Assembly (NCBI GenBank): GCA_033439795.1
Contig: JAUTDP010000002.1
Span: forward strand, 1,736,001-1,800,000
Direction of reading: 5' to 3'
From: Sordaria brevicollis
Taxonomy: Eukaryota > Ascomycota > Sordariomycetes > Sordariales > Sordariaceae
Length of the DNA stretch: 64,000 nt
In this document: in pieces, positions 59,162 to 64,000 of the stretch
Numbering within the stretch: position 1 is the stretch's first letter
Layout of the letters: every line of letters starts with the position of its first letter
The notes under the pieces: model-generated
What the model was told of the DNA's origin: nothing
Database searches by the model: none
What the model saw: only the letters and a program-made list of their open reading frames with translations
Program-made: the position numbers and the translations under genes

Positions 59162-59368
59162 TTCTGATACCGGAACGGCATCGTAGTCGTTATATGACGT
59201 CATTGCGTTATGGGCGACTGCTTGCCGGCTGTTCGAACGACGGCGACCGGCCGCACGGTTCGCGCTCACTTCGTGAAAGCGACCGCGCCGCGTCGGACCC
59301 GCATAAGTGGGTTAGTCGTTCGAGGCTCGCGGGGCATATAGTCTACGACCGCCGCGAGCTCCCCTCTT
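59162..59368. other. GC-rich island spared by RIP
   Basis: About 200 bp with roughly 60% G+C and many CpA/TpG steps, inside 13 kb of RIP-saturated DNA. It holds a palindrome ATGACGTCAT (59194-59203), a stem CTCGCGG/CCGCGAG (59326-59332 with 59352-59358) and a small hairpin TCAC-TTC-GTGA. A 68-codon ORF runs from 59194 into flanking DNA; I do not believe it is a gene. Nature unknown. Confidence 0.6.
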
Positions 59369-60293
59369 GTTTAATTCTTCTTTTTTTATTAATTTATTAA
59401 CGTTTATAATTGTATATACTATATATTTTATAATACCCTTTTAACGGTATTAAATAGTAATTGTAATTGTAAATCGTAGTGTTCCGACCGAATTATACTA
59501 TACTATTATTATATCGCTTTAATTAAAAAAGCGCCGCGATTGTCGTTAAATTATTAAATCGCGATAATTTTTTCGGTAGAAGTATTTTTAAGTACGTAAA
59601 ACGAATTTAGGTACTTTTACGATTAAAATTACTATTCCGTACCGATTGAATTATTTATTTAATTATCGATTATACCCTTCTCTTTTTATTTATTAAAAGC
59701 GGCGAATTTAAGTAATTGTAGAAATATTATTTATTATAGCGAATTTAGGTATTTATAAAGGGTTTTATTATTACTTCCGATACGGCGAATTTAAATATTC
59801 GTTATTTTATACTACCCGGATCCTAGATTTAATTTTAAACGTTAAAGGTTCCCCTATTACCGAATTCGGGTACGTAATAGTATTTGAAAAATTATTCCGA
59901 TTTTTATTTATATTATATTAGTTTTACGCTCCGAGAATTATTTAAACCCGCGCTTACATATTTTTAAAATTAGGGATTATAATAATCCGTTATTATATTA
60001 GGGATTTTCGTCGATTCCGACGCGCTTAATAGTTTATATAATTTAACCCCTACGTTTCTTATAATTAACCTACGCGTTATTAAATTTATTTATAATAATA
60101 ATCTAAATAATATATTTTATTTTCAAAGCGAAATTAATTTATACGAAGATAATAAAAACGATAAAATAATTACGATAAAACCCCCGTCCGTTTGAAAAAG
60201 ATATTATAATAAATTATTTACGGTATCGAATTTCTTATTTGGATATTAAATTTTTAACATACTAAGTAATATTTATACCCCGTTAATTATAAA
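59369..60293. other. RIP-affected spacer between head-to-head LINE copies (right part)
   Basis: AT-rich, CpA/TpG-poor, no open frame and no motif I can name. Confidence 0.4.
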
Positions 60294-61624
60294 AAAACTA
60301 CTTTAGAACCGGAAACGCCAATTTCTAATCGAGGAGCGCTCTAAAACAAAAACCGATAACGGGAATCGATTTAAAAGGGTCTTTTACGTCCCTTACAATA
60401 TCCCGCGACGATTATAGTAACGACGATATATCGTTACTACCGATAGCGATTAATAATAGTAATTATAAATTCGAAAATAACGTCCACAACCCACTCGTAA
60501 GACTCTTAATATATAACGACCTTAACGTAGCGCGCGCTATAAAAATTTCGGAAAAAATGTAAGAGGACGATAAAATTATAAAAAAATTTATTATTAAAGT
60601 AGATAAATCTTTAAATTACGACGCTATTTCGTTCGAAAATTATAATTAAGCTTGTAAATTATTTAACGAATATATAAAAATCTTCGCGAAAAAAAGTAGA
60701 ATAATATACCTTAAAGTTAATAAAGTTAATAACGATTAAATTATTATTAGGAAGGATTTTAACGATTTAAAGAAAATAATCTTATAAGAATTATAGAAAA
60801 ATATTAAAAAAAGTATTAAAAATATAGATTAAAATTATAAAGGATACTCTTTTTAAAATTAGGTTTATTCTTTAATATATTATAATTATTACCCCCTCCC
60901 CGAAAATATTCCTTATTAATTACGATCGTACCCTCTTTATTTGAAGTATTATAATCGATATTTAATATTCGAAGCGGACGAACGAAGAAATTAAAATTTA
61001 AATTGAGAAAATATTTTACGATTTAAAAATGAATACCTTTAATATTATACGAACCGTTATAAAATTATTTACGATTAGAAATTATAGAATTATATTTAAT
61101 AACGCTATATATAAATAATATTAATAATATTAAATTTAAATTAAAAAAATCTTTAACGAAAAAGTATTCGTATTTTTAAATATTATTACGTTAATTATTA
61201 AGGAGTTCCCCTAAGCGAATATCGCCGAATATATAAGGATAGAAAATATTATTTATAAAATATAATAAGCGAATCCGACCACTTTTATTATTAAAATATA
61301 TTCGTAGAAAAAGAGAATTAATAAAAATAGGGGATTTTTTATAATAAAAATTACAATTATAAAAATAACCGAAATTTTCCGTAAAAGATTCCTCTTTTAA
61401 GAAAGCGGCGTATATATTTATAAACCGTTTACTTCCTTAGCTAATATTTAATAATATTTTATTTATTAGGGCGTAGAGTATTTAAAGAAATTCTATTATA
61501 ATATTAACGTTTATAATCGCTATAATAAAAATAAATATAATAAAGACCGCTTTAAAAAAACGAATTACCCGTTTAACGAAAATAAATTATTGATCTTTTA
61601 CATTTTATATAGAAAATATAAAAA
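60294..61624 (+). mobile_element. Tad-like LINE, copy 2, 5' fragment
   Basis: Inverted copy of 57.01-58.34 kb: it starts AAAACTACTTTAGAACCGG and continues with AATTTCTAATCGAGGAGCG, and holds the same gag-like region, RIP-mutated at partly different sites. It stops abruptly where direct repeat A, copy 2, begins. Confidence 0.75.
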
Positions 61625-61868
61625 AAGTAAGATTCTTATTCCCTAGCTAAATTTATAGCGCTAATATAGTATAGGGTCTATCTCCGATTCCCCGTAGGAT
61701 AAAACCGTAGGCATTAAACGCCCCGGATAAAAACCCCGACTATATTTCCTAGCGTAGACCTATCCGCGCCGCTTCTTCGGCGTTCTACGATTATAATATA
61801 TACTTACCGCCAATATAATTAATATCTATTTTATCCTTTCTATTTACTATTATACTAAAATATTAAAC
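61625..61868. repeat. Direct repeat A, copy 2
   Basis: Matches 52784-53033 in the same orientation, with more C-to-T and G-to-A changes than copy 1. Confidence 0.75.
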
Positions 61869-63292
61869 CGTTCCGCCTTCCTAATTTATTATTCCGTCCT
61901 TTATTTATTATCGCCTTTTACCTTCTATTCTTCTACCCGTTTATCCTTTTAATTATTATTAAATTTCCTAACCGTTAAATTTTCCTTTATTCTTTTTATC
62001 CTCTTCCTCCCCTTATTATAATTACGTTTCTACTATAATTTATATTAATGTAAGGATTTCCCTCCTTTAAATATAAAAACCCCTTATCTTTTAAATTTTT
62101 TTAAATTTTTCCTTCCTTTAATAATAATAATCGATTCGAAATAATTATTCTTTATTAAAAATACGTTAAAGCGCTCCGTAAAATAATAAAAACCTCCGAC
62201 GAGGATAAAGGTAAAAATTCATTTCCCTTTCGCCTTCCTTCGCTAATTTTTATATTTAATATAATTAATACCGATATTAAAATTAATTTCGAATATATTA
62301 TTAAACGCTTTATTAATAATAAATTCTTTTATATATTAAAAAAAGGGTAAATCCTCTCTCCGCTACGTTCTATCTTTACGCTAACTTCTCCGAAGCCGTA
62401 TCCGTACCCCCCTATATTTCGCTTATACCCTTTAATTAATTAAAACCCTTTTCGCTTTCCCGGCTGTCCCGGATTATAATATTTATATAAAAATTATCGC
62501 TAAATCGATTTACTATATCCCTAATTACCTAAATAAATTATTATCTTCTATATCGTTAACGTCTTTTATTTTAATTCGTTCTTAAATAAATTTAATTAAA
62601 TTACTTAATATACTTTAATAATTTTATATTATATAATCGATATACTTCGTAGCTTCTATAATTTTTATAATATTTTTTAAAAGAAGGTTATTATTAAAGA
62701 CCCAATTAATAATGAATTCCGCGATTATTTTATCCGCTTCTATATTATTATTAAAGAATTTATTAATATAATTCGCTTTCGCTTTATTAACGACGGCTTT
62801 ACTAATACCCTAAAATAATTTATTCGCTATAAAAAGTAATTGGTTAATAATTACTTCTAAAAAAATTATTACGAATTCTTCTTTTCTAATAAAAATAATT
62901 TAATTAGTAATTATATTCCTTTAAATAATATCCCCTATAATAATAATAATAATTTACCCCGTAATAGTAACGGTAATTTACTTCGTAATAATAATAATAA
63001 AATTCCCCTAAATAATAGCGGTATTTATATACTTTCCTATAATAATTCCCCGATAAAAATTAATTCGCCGGTTATTCGTCTTACCGGTCCTATTCCTATT
63101 AATAATAATTAATTCGCTTAACGTTAATTCGTAATTAATATTATACGTTAATATATTCGTTAATTCGACGAATAAAATTATTTATTCGCTAATAATAATA
63201 AAATATTAAAGGCTTTAATTAATTGTAAAAAGAAATAATAATTAAATAAATTATCGCCTTTATGGCCTAATAAATTCTTAATTAAATAGAAA
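61869..63292 (+). mobile_element. RIP-affected unique segment, possibly retrotransposon gag
   Basis: Lies between repeat A and the third LINE copy. The + strand reading near 62.70-63.10 kb (FRDYFIRFYIIIKEFINIIR, then Asn/Pro-rich GPIPINNN) has the character of a retrotransposon gag, and if repeat A is an LTR this would be the start of that element. Weakly supported. Confidence 0.35.
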
Positions 63293-64000
63293 TCCTCCTC
63301 TATTTTCGTTCTAATATATTAATAAATAAAAGTAAAAAAAAAAGGAAAAAAAGAAAATTAAAAATAGCGAACGAATTTATTTCGCCACTCCTCTTTTAAT
63401 TTAATTATTAAGTGGTATTTATTTAATCGTTTTAACCGAAATATTTATAATAAAATCCTTTCGGCTTTAATTTTATCGTTTAAATAAATTTAGAATTATT
63501 CTTACGTTTACGGCTAATTAGTTATTATAAATTATATATTTACTATCCGGAAATATTCGAATGTAATATAATAAAACGTTTTTCGTTTTAATCCGTATAA
63601 ATAAATAAAGGTATTAATATTGGAAATTCTCTTTTAAAAAAAAAAAGCCTTAAGGCCGATTATTTTTATTCTTATTTAAACGAAGAGGGAATTCTTTACT
63701 TTCGTTAATAAATAATAATTTTTATCGTCCTCCGAAAATTAAATTCTCTTCCGCTTCTTTTTTTTTTAATTAATTATATATTATTTTATTATAATATCGT
63801 TAAACTTCGGGTCGAAATTAATAATTATAAATTTATACCGCCGACCTAATTTAATTACCGTTATTATTAATTAATAATTATAATATAATATTTATTCTCT
63901 TTTTGTAATGTCCTTTAATTATACTTCTCGATCGAAGGTTAAAAATTCCGGCGGTTATAATAGTTAAACGGGTATACCTATTACCGGGGGCGGTCCTACT
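63293..64000 (-). mobile_element. Tad-like LINE, copy 3, 3' part, cut by the window edge
   Basis: Same orientation as copy 1 and similar to 53036-53780 along its length, for example TCGCCACTCCTCTTTTAAT for TCGCCGCTCCTCTTTTAAT. It is more AT-rich than copy 1. It continues beyond the window. Confidence 0.75.

Noticed and set aside
59194..59400. 68-codon ORF in the GC island as a gene
   Set aside because: Basic, Arg/Ser-rich product of a GC-rich tract that runs into AT-rich DNA; no family and no support for expression.

Overview
The window is nuclear DNA from a filamentous ascomycete (Pezizomycotina), most likely a Sordariomycete. The genes have short GT...AG introns with CTAAC-type branch sites, the tRNAs carry introns, and GC-balanced gene blocks alternate with very AT-rich blocks. 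In the AT-rich blocks CpA and TpG have almost vanished while CpG survives and TpA is abundant, which is the mark of repeat-induced point mutation (RIP). Assignment to Sordariales is an inference from how typical the mpg1 and glycerol kinase proteins look.

Layout. 1-1.03 kb: no confident gene. 1.03-2.91 kb: RIP-killed pogo/Fot1-class DNA transposon. 5.26-6.70 kb: GDP-mannose pyrophosphorylase (+). 9.79-11.66 kb: glycerol kinase (-). 14.33 kb: tRNA-Lys. 17.04-18.66 kb: protein kinase (+). 19.27-20.03 kb: small cupin (+). 20.39-21.68 kb: membrane-associated hypothetical protein (-). 22.09 kb: tRNA-Arg. 22.95-24.09 kb: aldo/keto reductase (+). 24.25-24.70 kb: decayed 3' end of a GH2-type hydrolase (-). 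25.16-30.96 kb: GH71 alpha-1,3-glucanase (-), cut in its second exon by a 3.76-kb Mutator-like element that was then mutated by RIP. 33.21-38.37 kb: full-length ABCB transporter (-). 40.09-41.06 kb: FSH1-type serine hydrolase with a one-base frameshift (-). 43.25-50.62 kb: highly reducing polyketide synthase (+). 50.98 kb: tRNA-Ile(UAU). From about 50.75 kb to the window end: a RIP-saturated mosaic of Tad-like LINE copies, a Ty3/gypsy fragment, a 245-bp direct repeat and a short GC-rich island.

How the genes work together. The first half is primary metabolism and housekeeping. The block 33-50.6 kb looks like a small polyketide locus: a PKS with KS-AT-DH-ER-KR-ACP order and no release domain, a divergent LovG/FSH1-like hydrolase that could release the product in trans, and an ABC exporter. 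The locus sits against heterochromatin-like DNA and shows erosion: the hydrolase is frameshifted, the PKS DH domain has lost conserved residues, and the ABC transporter has a variant Walker A in its second nucleotide-binding domain. I found no single clearly new system. The best leads are the MULE-split glucanase with a tRNA-like relic inside the MULE, the eroding PKS/hydrolase pair, and the RIP-spared GC island between two head-to-head LINE copies.
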